Assembly: GCF_900108345.1 (NCBI RefSeq)
Contig: NZ_FNVV01000014.1
Location: 248,001-312,000 of the forward strand
Direction: 5' to 3'
Length of the DNA stretch: 64,000 nucleotides
DNA from: Bacteroides ndongoniae
GTDB lineage: Bacteria > Bacteroidota > Bacteroidia > Bacteroidales > Bacteroidaceae
The position numbers were made by a program, and so were the translations under genes. Position 1 is the stretch's first letter, and each line of letters starts with the position of its first letter. The notes beneath the pieces were generated by a model that saw only the letters and a program-made list of their open reading frames with translations, ran no database searches and was not told where the DNA came from. Positions 1 through 9,500 of this stretch are shown piece after piece.

Positions 1-215
1 TCGATAATTCCACTGACTTGGGTTCCGACTTCTACTTCGGTCACCGGTTCAATGGTTCCGGTAGCCGTTACCGATTCGGAGATTTCACCTTTGCTTACTG
101 TGGCTGTGGCATAAGTCACCTTACGCTTGGTCGACGAACTTCCCAGCAGCCAGGTTCCTATGGCAGCTATCACAACGATAACTGCGATGAGAAGGATGAT
201 TTTTTTCTTGTTCAT
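1..215 (-). CDS. RND-type efflux periplasmic adaptor (HlyD/MacA-like), N-terminus only
   Basis: The reading frame opens with an ATG at 213-215 and runs off the left edge, so only about 71 residues are visible. They begin MNKKKIILLIAVIVVIAA, a single N-terminal membrane anchor, followed by a segment ending in TGTIEPVTEVEVGTQVSGI. That last stretch is the characteristic first beta-hairpin (barrel-sandwich/biotinyl-lipoyl-like) of membrane fusion proteins in MacAB- and RND-type pumps. It lies 63 bp downstream of a TolC-family gene on the same strand, the usual outer-membrane-factor then adaptor then permease order. I infer a tripartite efflux pump continuing outside the window. MacA-like is favoured over AcrA-like because no lipobox is present, but the substrate cannot be told. 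Confidence 0.75.
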   Translation of the reverse strand, partial: MNKKKIILLIAVIVVIAAIGTWLLGSSSTKRKVTYATATVSKGEISESVTATGTIEPVTEVEVGTQVSGII

Positions 216-278
216 ATATTGTGATTTTAAATATTATAGATGTTAGTCCGGATAAAAATCCTGTTTCTCTTCTGTTGG

Positions 279-1682
279 TCAGATTGAAATCTGCTCTCCC
301 TGATAGAATTTTAATAACTGCGTATTGAGGATGGCCATGTATTTGGCTTGCAGCATTTCCTGTTGGGCACTCAGCAGGTTGTTTTTCTCGGTCAGCAGTT
401 CTACGGTATTTTTCATACCGAAATTGAACTGTTCCTGAACCAGGTTATAGCTTGTCTGGGTACTTTTCAGCTTTTCGACGGCTGCCACGTAGCGCTGCTG
501 GGCACTGTTGGCTTCGAGCCACAGGCTTTCGATGGTTTTATAAAGATTCTTTTGTTCGTCAAGCAAGTCCAGTTCGCTGGTCTGTTTCTGGATTTTAGCC
601 TTCTGTACAGCACTTTTTGTCTGGCGGTTGGTAAAAATAGGAATACTGATTGTCAATCCCAATGAGTTGTTCCAGTTCTGCTTTATCTGTTCGGAGAAGC
701 TGAAGTCGTTGCCATTGGCATTGGTACTACCGATACCTGCACTTAAGCTTAAAGTGGGGATATAGCCTGCTTTAGCTATTTTGATGTCCAGGTCGGATGT
801 TTCCACGTTCAGTCTGCCGGCTTCGATTTCCGGACGCAGTGCGAGGGCCGAACGGTATACATCGGCTTTGGCTGGCAGAGGCGTCAGTATGTTTTCGTCG
901 CCGAGTGCCGGTATATAAAGGTTCATTTCCTCTTCACCGTCCAGTTCTAGCAGTTGTTTCAGTTGTAACTTATAATCTTGTAATGTGGCTTGTGCTGTGA
1001 CGAGCTGATATTTGTCGGTGCTGACCTGTGCTTCTAATTGTGCTAAGTCGCTTTGTGCAATACTCCCTGCTTCGAACAGCGATTTACCGCGTTCGTACTG
1101 GGCTTTGCTCAGTTCCAGAGTCGACTCGTTGACTTTTACCGATTCGGCGGCGTACAGTATCTGTATGTAAATCTGAGTGATACTTTCTTCGATGGTGTTT
1201 TCGCTTTGCGCTACGTTCAAGTCGGCAATGCGGCTGTTCAGTTGTTGCTGTTTCAATGTGTTCAGCCGTTTGCTGCCGTTGTAGAGGGTCCAGTTCATAT
1301 CAATGCCATAGCTTCCGTTGTACGATGTTTTGCTTTGGCTACTGGTAATGTTGTCTCCACTGATGATGGTACCGTTTTCACTGTTCGGGCGGTTTACAAT
1401 ACGCTGGCTGACACTGGCCGACAGGCTGGGGAAAAGTGAGGCTTTCGCAGTCTTGACATCTACTTCGCTACTTTCGGCACTCAGCTTGTTTCTACGGATT
1501 GTAATGTTTTGCTGAAGTGCATATTCTATGCACGTCCGCAAGTCCCACTGCTCAGGCAGAGTGCTGGACTGTTCCGTATCTGCCTGGACGGCTGTTTGTG
1601 CGATACTGTCATTTTGCGCTAAAAGTATTGCACTATTGGCCATACAGAGAGTAATTACCGTCAATTTTCTAACATTTTTCAT
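279..1682 (-). CDS. TolC family outer membrane efflux protein
   Basis: Predicted outer-membrane channel partner of the adaptor that follows it. The start is set at the ATG at 1682, which gives a signal peptide MKNVRKLTVITLCMANSAILLAQ; the frame is open to 1748, but that upstream part overlaps a good -33/-7 promoter and would remove the signal peptide from the N-terminus. The 467-residue product shows the two-fold TolC repeat: an early motif WDLRTCIEYALQQNITIRRN near residue 46, long glutamine- and alanine-rich coiled helices, and a second repeat with DIKIAKAGYIPTLSLSAGIG. Length and organisation are normal for the family. Likely cotranscribed with the adaptor. Confidence 0.9.
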   Translation of the reverse strand: MKNVRKLTVITLCMANSAILLAQNDSIAQTAVQADTEQSSTLPEQWDLRTCIEYALQQNITIRRNKLSAESSEVDVKTAKASLFPSLSASVSQRIVNRPNSENGTIISGDNITSSQSKTSYNGSYGIDMNWTLYNGSKRLNTLKQQQLNSRIADLNVAQSENTIEESITQIYIQILYAAESVKVNESTLELSKAQYERGKSLFEAGSIAQSDLAQLEAQVSTDKYQLVTAQATLQDYKLQLKQLLELDGEEEMNLYIPALGDENILTPLPAKADVYRSALALRPEIEAGRLNVETSDLDIKIAKAGYIPTLSLSAGIGSTNANGNDFSFSEQIKQNWNNSLGLTISIPIFTNRQTKSAVQKAKIQKQTSELDLLDEQKNLYKTIESLWLEANSAQQRYVAAVEKLKSTQTSYNLVQEQFNFGMKNTVELLTEKNNLLSAQQEMLQAKYMAILNTQLLKFYQGEQISI

Positions 1683-1717
1683 ATCGGATTCTTCTATTTG
1701 ATGTTCTTTTGCGTAGA

Positions 1718-1749
1718 CAAAAGTACGTCCGTTTCCGACGAACGACAAA
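1718..1749 (-). promoter_or_regulatory. Bacteroides-type promoter of the tolC-adaptor operon
   Basis: On the minus strand, TTTG (1746-1749) is followed after exactly 20 bp by TACTTTTG (1718-1725). This matches the Bacteroides -33 TTTG / -7 TAnnTTTG consensus. It lies 36 bp upstream of the chosen ATG and decides against the longer reading frame. Confidence 0.65.
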
Positions 1750-1803
1750 AATGATAGATGTTTGCTCGGATTTTGCCGCCTAAAAAAAGGTTTTTCTCGA
1801 TAG

Positions 1804-1932
1804 AGCCGTTTAGTATTTAGAATCTCTTCATGGGGGCTTTACGAAGATACTATTGGCGGGGTTGATATTCCGCTACTGGCAGAAGTCTGCGGTGGACTGG
1901 CGAGTGCCTTTGAATTTTATCTGAAGATGTAA
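1804..1932 (+). pseudogene. possible C-terminal gene remnant, unidentified
   Basis: A 42-codon open stretch with no start codon ends in a TAA at 1930-1932. Its last residues (GGVDIPLLAEVCGGLASAFE and then FYLKM) look like real protein rather than random translation. I do not recognise the family. It sits in the otherwise gene-free stretch between the tolC promoter and an intergenic palindrome, consistent with a decayed gene end, but it could be chance. Confidence 0.2.
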
Positions 1933-1952
1933 CCCTTATCATCCCTATGAGG

Positions 1953-2098
1953 GTGTGTCGAAACCAAAAGTAACTGACATCTTGTTATTTCTAGGCACCG
2001 ATTACGCGGAAAAACGTAGAGAAAAAGAAGAATTATCATCATCCGCAAAATTTCGTGTAATCTGTGCCTAAAGGAGACGGTTCCTTAATTTGACACAC
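1953..2098. repeat. intergenic palindromic repeat (MITE-like), copy 1
   Basis: The element begins GTGTGTC (1953-1959) and ends GACACAC (2092-2098). Inside, AGGCACCGATTACGCGGAA near 1994 is an imperfect inverted copy of the segment around 2054-2072 that ends TGTAATCTGTGCCT. The left end (GTGTGTCGAAACCAAAAGTA) closely matches the left ends of the two palindromes at 19515 and 41937 that host IS insertions, so these look like one family. No coding potential seen. Confidence 0.5.
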
Positions 2099-2122
2099 TT
2101 TCAGATCCTATCAAAATGGAAT

Positions 2123-2809
2123 TCATTCAGGCGGAAATTTAGGGACCAGTTTCATGAGCCTTAATATTTGTTTCTGCCTTTTCTGTATATAGGGTGAAGG
2201 GTGTGCCGAGTCGAAACGGATGGGGTTGGGCAGGGTAGCGGCGATAAGTGCGCATTGGCCGGCGCTTAGCTTTCGGGCGGTTGTCTTGAACTTCAGCTTG
2301 GCAGCCGCCTGGGCACCATAAATGTTGGGACCCATTTCGATGGAGTTCAGATAGACTTCCATGATCCGTTCTTTCGACCAGCATAGTTCGATAAGGCAGG
2401 TAAAGTAACATTCGAATCCTTTTCTGATCCATGACGACTGGGGCCAGAGGAAGACATTCTTGGCTGTCTGCTGGCTGATGGTGCTTGCACCGCGTTTCCG
2501 TTTGCGGGTCTTGTTCTCCTTGATAGCTTTTTCGATTTCGATGAAGTCGAAGCCGTTGTGCGAAGCAAAACGGTTATCCTCAGAAGCTATGACGGCCATG
2601 GGAAGGTGGGGCGATATTTCGTTTAGCGGCACCCACGTATGATGCCATTCCGGAGAATTTCCTTTAAAAATTTGCTGGGCACTGCGTATCACCATGAGAG
2701 GGGTGATGTATACCGGCATAAAACGATAAACCACTACCATGACGGTAGTGGTTATAAAGAAAAACAATATCAGGTTGCGGAGTATCCGCAAAGCTTTTTT
2801 CATTGTCAT
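2123..2809 (-). CDS. mtgA: monofunctional biosynthetic peptidoglycan transglycosylase (GT51)
   Basis: Polymerises glycan strands from lipid II at the outer face of the inner membrane. The 228-residue product has an N-terminal membrane anchor (about residues 10-30) and then all GT51 motifs in order: [12 protein letters not shown] with the catalytic glutamate, [38 protein letters not shown], and [10 protein letters not shown]. No transpeptidase domain follows, so it is the monofunctional form and of typical length. Its ATG overlaps the TGA stop of the upstream OmpA-like lipoprotein gene (ATGA arrangement at 2806-2809), pointing to translational coupling; an alternative ATG lies six bases further in. 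Confidence 0.93.
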   Translation of the reverse strand: MTMKKALRILRNLILFFFITTTVMVVVYRFMPVYITPLMVIRSAQQIFKGNSPEWHHTWVPLNEISPHLPMAVIASEDNRFASHNGFDFIEIEKAIKENKTRKRKRGASTISQQTAKNVFLWPQSSWIRKGFECYFTCLIELCWSKERIMEVYLNSIEMGPNIYGAQAAAKLKFKTTARKLSAGQCALIAATLPNPIRFDSAHPSPYIQKRQKQILRLMKLVPKFPPE

Positions 2810-3480
2810 TGTTGGGCCTCTGCTTCTTTGATCATTTGCTCGCTGGCGTACATGTAGACTTCTACACGGCGGTTTTGCTCAGCCGAAAGGCTTTCATCGT
2901 ACTCGTCGTAACCTACACCCTTCACTTGCTTGAACTGTGCCGGAGATACGCCGCAATCCTGCAGATAGTTCTCTACCGCATAGGCGCGGTCTTTGGATAC
3001 TTTGATATTGGCCTCGTAGGTTCCTACTTTGTCGGTATGCCCGATGATGGCGATGTCGGTTGTCGTATCGTCTTTTAGAATTTGAGCCAGTTCACGCAAT
3101 GATGCCTTCGACGTATTGCTTAATGCGGAAGAGTTGAAAGCGAACAGAATGCCCGAATCGAAAGAAACCTTTACGGCGGCCAGTCCGTTCGTATCAGTAA
3201 CCTTTTCGACCTGTGCCCCTTCTATCTGGGCAGCTTCTGCGGCTTTTTTATCCATCTTTTTACCGATGATTACACCTGTTCCCGTACCAACGGCTGCTCC
3301 AACGGCAGCTCCAATGGCTGCACCTTTACCTTTACCGATCAGGCCGCCGATAATTGCTCCGGCTGCTGCTCCCGATCCGCCACCGATGATACCACCTTTG
3401 GTAGTATTGTTCATGGTGCCACAGCTTGCTAATAACAAGGCTCCGCTAAGTATGAATGCGGTTGTTTTCATCTGTTTCAT
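2806..3480 (-). CDS. OmpA-family outer membrane lipoprotein with glycine-zipper domain
   Basis: The 224-residue product begins with a lipoprotein signal ([20 protein letters not shown]; lipobox LASC). Next come a glycine-rich zipper region (about residues 28-75, repeated IGG/GAAxG units) and a C-terminal OmpA-like peptidoglycan-binding domain with [35 protein letters not shown] and NRRVEVYM. The glycine-zipper plus OmpA layout resembles YiaD-type proteins that attach the outer membrane to the wall. It is the first gene of a two-gene unit with the transglycosylase, which fits a cell-wall role. No oddities seen. Confidence 0.88.
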   Translation of the reverse strand: MKQMKTTAFILSGALLLASCGTMNNTTKGGIIGGGSGAAAGAIIGGLIGKGKGAAIGAAVGAAVGTGTGVIIGKKMDKKAAEAAQIEGAQVEKVTDTNGLAAVKVSFDSGILFAFNSSALSNTSKASLRELAQILKDDTTTDIAIIGHTDKVGTYEANIKVSKDRAYAVENYLQDCGVSPAQFKQVKGVGYDEYDESLSAEQNRRVEVYMYASEQMIKEAEAQQ

Positions 3481-3647
3481 GTTCTTTCTGTTTTAAGTTG
3501 ATAAATATCTGCAGGAAAGCGTTTGCTACGCTTTTTGTGTACTTTTTGCCGTTCATAAAACTGCCGAACCGTTGAATAGGTTTGATTGATTAACTTTTTT
3601 TACGATTCTCTTTTCAGTCTTTGGAGGGCGTCAAGCTACATAACCTG

Positions 3648-4802
3648 TCAGATGTTTTGCAGTTTGCATATTCCATATTGCCATACGGCACGGACGTTTA
3701 AGTCTTTGTCCAAGATGACGATATCGGCATCTTTATCTTTCTGGAGCGAGCCTTTCCGGTCGTCCACTCCCATAATGCGGGCCGGAGTTTCGGCGGCCAT
3801 CCGCAGAACGTCGCCCAGTGGAATGCCTGCTTTCACCATGGTGCGGACAAGGGTATCGCTGGTGGCGATACTGCCAGCCAGTGACGAGCGGTCGGCCAGC
3901 TTGCAGACTCCGTCTTCGATGATGATGCGCGGATCGTTTACAGGTTTTCCTTCATTGGCTGCCGACGAAAGGGCATCGGTGACAAGGCAGGTCCGTTCTA
4001 CTCCCTTCAGCTTGTAGGCAAGGCGCAGGATGGTAGCGGGCAGATGAATGCCGTCAGCAATCAGTTCGATCGTCATGTCATCTGTCAGGTAGACGCTTTC
4101 TACCGTACCTTCGTATTTGTATTCACGACGCTTGTGGAAACCCGGCATGGCGTTGTAGAAGTGGGCCGCATGGGTAAAGCCGGCTTCATAGGCCGATTTT
4201 ATTCCATCGTATTCGGCTTCGGTGTGCGACAGGGCTACCAAGATGCCTTTCTTTTTCAGATAGCGGGCAAAGTCGAGTGCGCCCGGCAGTTCGGGCGATG
4301 CATCCCAACGGCGGATGCAGTGTGAGTTTTCTATAAGCTCCTTGTATTCGTTTTCATCAACGGCTTTTACCATTCCGTTAAACTGTTCACCGGCCATGGT
4401 CGGATTGAGGTACGGTCCTTCGATGTGGAGACCCATAACCGGGCTTCCGGGCTCTTTCATCAGTTGTTCGCAGATTTCCGTAGCCTGATGCAGTTTGCTG
4501 AACGGTGAAGAAGACAGGGTAGGGAAGAAACTGGTTGCTCCGTGCTGAAGGTGTGCGTCGATGATGGTACGGAAAGCCTCTTCCGTACATTCGGTAAAGT
4601 CGTGTCCACCTCCGCCGTGGGCGTGCATGCAGACAAAACCAGGTACAATGTACATGCCTTTGGCGTCGATCATTTGGGCACCGATGATGGCGAGGTCGCA
4701 ATTGGTTACTTCGAGGATTTTCCCGTCTCTTATCAGGACAGAGCCATCGTTCAGCCAGCCTTGTGGGGTAAATATACGTCCGTTGATAATTTGAGTAAGC
4801 AT
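3648..4802 (-). CDS. nagA: N-acetylglucosamine-6-phosphate deacetylase
   Basis: Removes the acetyl group from GlcNAc-6-phosphate in amino-sugar catabolism and wall recycling; cytosolic metal-dependent amidohydrolase. In the 384-residue sequence I see the amidohydrolase metal motif VCMHAHGGGGHDFTE (about 57-71), the family motif GLHIEGPYLNP (about 144), the histidine motifs VALSHTEAEY and THAAHFYNAMPGFHKR, and the catalytic-aspartate segment CLVTDALSSA. Length is normal. It is monocistronic as far as can be seen. A TAACTTTG -7-like box on the minus strand at 4948-4955 lies about 145 bp upstream, in a gap with no other genes. Confidence 0.92.
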   Translation of the reverse strand: MLTQIINGRIFTPQGWLNDGSVLIRDGKILEVTNCDLAIIGAQMIDAKGMYIVPGFVCMHAHGGGGHDFTECTEEAFRTIIDAHLQHGATSFFPTLSSSPFSKLHQATEICEQLMKEPGSPVMGLHIEGPYLNPTMAGEQFNGMVKAVDENEYKELIENSHCIRRWDASPELPGALDFARYLKKKGILVALSHTEAEYDGIKSAYEAGFTHAAHFYNAMPGFHKRREYKYEGTVESVYLTDDMTIELIADGIHLPATILRLAYKLKGVERTCLVTDALSSAANEGKPVNDPRIIIEDGVCKLADRSSLAGSIATSDTLVRTMVKAGIPLGDVLRMAAETPARIMGVDDRKGSLQKDKDADIVILDKDLNVRAVWQYGICKLQNI

Positions 4803-5087
4803 TGTTTTTACAGTTTTTTGTGAGCCGCTCCGGTTCTGTACACCACGTGTATAGTTCTGGAAACTGACTCGGTTGTTTTTTCAATAGAGCGTATCGGACG
4901 ATAAGATAGCGTATAGCCATTGCTTATCGTGTAATACAGGTTTCCGACAAAGTTACGCAATTTAACTGATTGGAGGATGTGTTTTCCCTGAAAAAATTGC
5001 TATAAAAGTTTAAAATCTGAAGTCCGGCTGTTTGCCGCAGCTTTCCCCCGGTTTTTACTTAAGTTTTGGATTAGCATTTCTCCTGAG

Positions 5088-5228
5088 CTTGACACCCTGG
5101 CTCCTCAATATTATAACTTTTCCTCACGCGCGTGCAGGTGAAGCTTAACTTTTATTCACAATAGTGTTAAACCTCACCTACACGCGCGCGAAGAAAAAGT
5201 TGGTATTTTAAGATGTCAGGGTGTCAAG
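5088..5228. repeat. 141-bp palindromic element with 12-bp perfect terminal inverted repeats
   Basis: Left end CTTGACACCCTG (5088-5099) and right end CAGGGTGTCAAG (5217-5228) are exact inverted copies. Towards the centre a second, longer inverted pair (about 5115-5149 against 5166-5200) contains GTTAAnCnTCACCTnCACGCGCG, leaving a loop of about 16 bases. The whole element can fold as one long hairpin and contains no gene. No clear target-site duplication is visible. It looks like a MITE or a mobile palindromic repeat and marks the left edge of the defence island. Confidence 0.65.
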
Positions 5229-5275
5229 TGTAATGTTTTTTGCTTGGGAAAAGAAGGCTTTGGAAGCTTTTTCGT

Positions 5276-5289
5276 AAAGTGTCTCTTTA
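5276..5289 (+). repeat. isolated AAAGTGTCTCTTTA unit
   Basis: This 14-base unit is identical to the one at 6118-6131 in the four-unit array downstream of the Fic gene. It is followed by CAGTGCTGAA, as the second array unit is followed by CGGTGCTAAA. The Fic gene at 5453-6013 is thus bracketed by the same repeat family. Confidence 0.45.
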
Positions 5290-5452
5290 CAGTGCTGAAC
5301 AGAGATCGCAAAGATAGTATGGTAATTTTCTGTGTAAAGATACAAGGAAAATGAATTAGAATCAGAGAAGATTTCGTAACTTCGCAACGCCATTCTCTTC
5401 CCGGCTTATATCCGGTGAGTAAAAATGGGTGATATAACTTTTTACTTTCAGT

Positions 5453-6013
5453 ATGAGAATAACCAAGCAACATGAGATAGACGAACAGAGCTTGCAAAAA
5501 GCTCAAAGCCTGTTTGAATCGGGTGATATTGATAAGATCGAAGTGGGTACTGTCAAAGGATTGAAGGACATTCATCAATATCTTTTTGATGGGCTTTACG
5601 ATTTTGCCGGCAAAGTGCGTGGGCTGAATATAGCCAAAGGTGGGTTCCGTTTTGCCAACAGCATGTATCTGGAGGCTATTCTGCCTGTCATCGAAAAAAT
5701 GCCCGAGACGACCTTCGAGGAAATCATTGCCAAGTATGTGGAGATGAACATTGCTCATCCGTTTATGGAAGGAAATGGGCGTGCCACCCGCATTTGGCTG
5801 GATATGATGTTGAAAAAGAACCTAGGGAAAGTGGTTGACTGGCAAAACGTGGACAAAGACCTGTATTTACAGGCCATGGAGCGGAGCCCTATAAACGATT
5901 TGGAATTGCGTGTATTGCTTCAGCCTGCCCTGACGGATAAAACGGAGGATAGGGAGATTATCTTTAAAGGCATTGAGCAATCGTATTACTATGAAGGATA
6001 TAGTAAGAGTTAA
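5453..6013 (+). CDS. Fic family protein (putative AMP-transferase)
   Basis: Fic domains usually transfer AMP from ATP to a hydroxyl side chain of a target protein. The 186-residue product carries a canonical catalytic loop [12 protein letters not shown] (residues 102-113), with the upstream [20 protein letters not shown] flap region expected of the fold. It is close to a bare Fic domain. Neither an N-terminal inhibitory helix nor an adjacent antitoxin gene is obvious, though a DUF3791-like small protein follows 330 bp downstream. The C-terminal segment [14 protein letters not shown] closely resembles the tail of the 93-residue remnant at 12668-12949, so both probably derive from the same Fic subfamily found in type I restriction loci. 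The gene lies between repeat units at 5276 and 6118. The target is unknown. Confidence 0.85.
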   Translation: MRITKQHEIDEQSLQKAQSLFESGDIDKIEVGTVKGLKDIHQYLFDGLYDFAGKVRGLNIAKGGFRFANSMYLEAILPVIEKMPETTFEEIIAKYVEMNIAHPFMEGNGRATRIWLDMMLKKNLGKVVDWQNVDKDLYLQAMERSPINDLELRVLLQPALTDKTEDREIIFKGIEQSYYYEGYSKS

Positions 6014-6117
6014 TAAGTTACATTTTCTAAACAACCAAATTATTTGTCAAGTGATAAATAATTTACAAAGCTTTAGAACTTTGCTTTGAAAATGGAAAGA
6101 CTTCAATGATTACTTTT

Positions 6118-6194
6118 AAAGTGTCTCTTTAGGAGTCTAAAGTCCCTCTTTACGGTGCTAAAGAGGAACTTTGCAGGGGGTAAAGAGGGACTTT
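6118..6194. repeat. four-unit palindromic array of AAAGTnnCTCTTTA
   Basis: Units AAAGTGTCTCTTTA (6118-6131) and AAAGTCCCTCTTTA (6139-6152) are followed by two inverted units TAAAGAGGAACTTT (6159-6172) and TAAAGAGGGACTTT (6181-6194). Units two and three form a 14-bp stem with a 6-base loop and one mismatch. It could act as a transcription terminator for the Fic gene or be a dispersed repeat; no U-run follows. Confidence 0.5.
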
Positions 6195-6341
6195 GTTGGT
6201 GGTGTGAATGGTGGGAATTGGATTGGTGGCTGTTTTCCGGTCGTTTTTGGTTGAATTATGCTTATCTTTGCTGACATAAGCCGCGTCTTATTCCTTTTTG
6301 TGGGTAAGACTATATTGCTGTTTTTTAACTACTTGTTATCC

Positions 6342-6572
6342 ATGAATTTGGAAATTACCCAAGAGAATCTGTATTTGATACTGCCCTGCAAAGTCAGTCG
6401 TGTGACGCAAATCTATGCTCACGAGCACCACGTTACGATCATAGAAGCCATGCGCCGTTTCTATCGTTCGGAGACGTACAAGCTTCTGGCTGATGAATCC
6501 ACCAAGTATTGGCACTATGGGCCGGTAGCTCTCTATCAGGAGTGGATGGAGGAGATGGGGTTGCAACAGTAA
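6342..6572 (+). CDS. small DUF3791-like protein
   Basis: The ATG at 6342 gives a 76-residue protein beginning MNLEITQENLYLILPCKVSR; the frame is open further upstream, but the extra residues look like a read-through of non-coding sequence. The middle part (HVTIIEAMRRFYRSETYKLL followed by YHYGPVALYQEW-like residues) resembles DUF3791, a small family often found beside toxin-like or Fic genes in Bacteroidetes. The assignment is from memory of family patterns and is tentative. It ends 8 bp before the stop of the convergent hsdR gene. No function is claimed. Confidence 0.5.
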   Translation: MNLEITQENLYLILPCKVSRVTQIYAHEHHVTIIEAMRRFYRSETYKLLADESTKYWHYGPVALYQEWMEEMGLQQ

Positions 6573-6579
6573 CTCACAT

Positions 6580-9500
6580 TCATTTGCCTATAGTAACATT
6601 CAGATTTTTCATATTCTGTGCAATAACCCAAAGATACATAGTAGAAACAATGTGGATTGCAGAATTGAGCTCTTTCATTGAAGCATCCGGAGCATTGTGT
6701 GATTCATTGTTTCTCCATTGCTTTACTAATTTCAGATAATCATAGAACTTATGATACCTTTCATCCGTATTGTTTTTCAGGCCTCTCAGACAGCTGAGTG
6801 AGAATATACAATTTATAAATGTAGGCATACTGTTCTCATCCTTGTCATTTACCATTTCCTTGCCGTTCAGCAAATAATATACTTTTTTCAGGAACACTTC
6901 ATATTTTGTCACAATGGTGTTGAAATGCCTTCTTTTGTCAACCAGTTTCATTCCTTCCAGACAGTAAAGTCTGTTAAACGAATCAAGTAAAAGTTCATTA
7001 GCTCCATCGATAGAAGATGTAGTTTGAACTTTCAATACATCAATAAAGCACGATGCTGCAGAATTGAAGTCAGGAAGGAACTGCTTCAAGTCAGCAAACT
7101 CACATTCTACATCTAACAGCAATTTCTGCTTAAACAGTTCTGGTATAAACGGTATTTCATCTTCCTTTTTCTTAAAGTTTTCATACATCACCTTTGCCAT
7201 CTGTGTCATGACATTACGGTAGAAATCACTGTTCTCAAACAGCTTGGCGAAAGAGTCCATTTGCTCCACATAGCAGCCTCTTGCCACTTCATCGAATATC
7301 TGGGGAAAGATACTTTCTTCAAACTGTTTTTCGTCCGTATTGTTCGCCTGTTTGGTCAGTTTCTTCTTAGCCGTCGTAACCATCTTGTCGTAGATGGATT
7401 CCACGATAACACGGTCTGCTTCGGAGAAGTCTCCCTGATACATAATGTTCACCTTATCAATGATACGGCTCAGCAAGTCCTCATTGTCGTTCTTCGGCTT
7501 CCCTGCTTTGGGATTCTCACCTTTGATCGGTTTATTGTCATCACCCAAACGGATGGAAACAGTTTCTCCTTCAGATATTTTGGAGTTCACCAGCATAATC
7601 TGTTTGTTCAAATCTATTCTTTCCTTGGCGTTCTTAGGCAAAAGTCTGTACAGATAGTCGGCATATACGTATGCTTTGTACAGTTCCTTATCGTATGTTC
7701 TTGCTATCTGTGCCATATAAGAGTAGAAACGGACAAAGTTCTTGATTTTCGACCTTACCTCGAACTGTTTCTCTTCGTCCAATGCCCCGTATCTGTCAAT
7801 AGTACTCTTGAACGCATTCGACAAAGCTCCAAGGCGGTCTTTCTGCTTGCTGATATTTTGCAGCAAATCAAAGAATTTCTGTTCGTCACCCTCTGTCCAG
7901 AGCTGGAACATCTGTATGTCCTTTCTGAAAGTATATACATAGTTCACGTCCACAGGCTTTATCAGCTCTGTACCTTTATAGAACGGTTCGAACGATTTCT
8001 TAATATCCTCCGGCTTGTTGCAGAAGTCAAGTACGTATGTATCTTTCTTGTCCTTTTGCCATCTGTTCAGGCGCGAGAGTGTCTGCACAGCCTTTACGTC
8101 CTTCAGTTTCTTGTCAACGAACATGGTATGCAGCAAAGGTTCATCGAATCCCGTCTGATACTTGTCGGCTACAACCAGCATATTATACAAGTCCGAAGCG
8201 AAATACAAAGGCAGTTTGGCCTCCGAAATGTTCCGTGCGTCAATGGAGTTCAACTTCGTTTCTGTATATTCCACTCCCTCATACGATACCGTACCGGAGA
8301 AAGCCACCATAGGATTTACATCAGTGATATTGTTTTCCTGACAATACCTCTTGATCTCCAGGAAATAACGTACCGCATGAGCACGCGAGGAACATACCAC
8401 CATAGCTTTTGCCTTTCCAAGCATGGCATTGAGTGTCACTTCCCTGAATTTCTCCACGATGATAGCCGTTTTCTGGGCTATCACATGCTGATGGTTATCA
8501 TGGAAGGCCTTTATGGCTCGTGTGGCAGGAGTTTCCTCATACGAAGGATCAGACTCTATACGCTTTGCAATTTCGTAAGTAGTGTCATACGTGGTATAAT
8601 ATTTCAGTACGTCCTTGATGAATCCCTCCTCTATAGCCTGCAGCATCGAATAGTTATGATAAGCCACATATTTGTTGTCTTCCGGATTATCACCTTCCTC
8701 TGCCAGTTCACCGAAAGTCTGTAGAGTCTTTGGCTTTGGAGTTGCCGTAAATGCATAGAAGTACAGATTGCTGTGCTGTCCCTGAGCTAACAGATCCTCC
8801 ATCAGGGCATCCTTCTTCTTTTCCAGTTCTTCTGCCTCAATCTCTTCTATTTCCGCATATTCGCGCAATGCCTCGTCTGTATCCGCAAGTGCAGCCTTCA
8901 GCTTCTCCGCACTCTTGCCTGACTGTGAAGAATGAGCCTCGTCCACTATTATGGCATATCTCTTGCCGCTGCGACTTGTCAGTTCCTTATAGATAACCGG
9001 AAAACGGTGTAGGGTAGTGATAACAATCCTTGTATTGTCGTCGTTAATGATTCTGGCCAGTTTCTCCGAGTTGTCAGCATCGGTAATGGTTTCTATCTGC
9101 CCGTCTATATGGTCGAATCCGAGGATTGTACTCTGCAGCTGCTTGTTCAGCACACGTCTGTCGGTGATGACAAACACACTGTTGAACATATTCTTCATCT
9201 CTGCATTCTGGAGTCCTGCAAGGCGATAAGTGAGCCATGCGATAGAGTTCGATTTTCCCGAACCTGCCGAGTGCTGGATAAGATAATTGTTCCCATGCGG
9301 CTTCTTCAAGACACGATATTTCGTCTTTTCGTCCGCAGCCATATCATATCTTGCTTCTTCTTTGCAACGGCTTTGCAAAACGTTTGCAAAATAAGTGTCG
9401 GCCACTAACTTTTCCACCACATCCAACTGATGATAACGAGGGAAGATTATCTTTACCGAAGTTTCCGTAACCTCTTTCTCCCTGCCATGCTTGTCTATTA

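Noticed and set aside
4387..4920. 177-codon minus-strand frame overlapping nagA
   Set aside because: It is in a shifted frame over the well-supported nagA gene and has no family resemblance.
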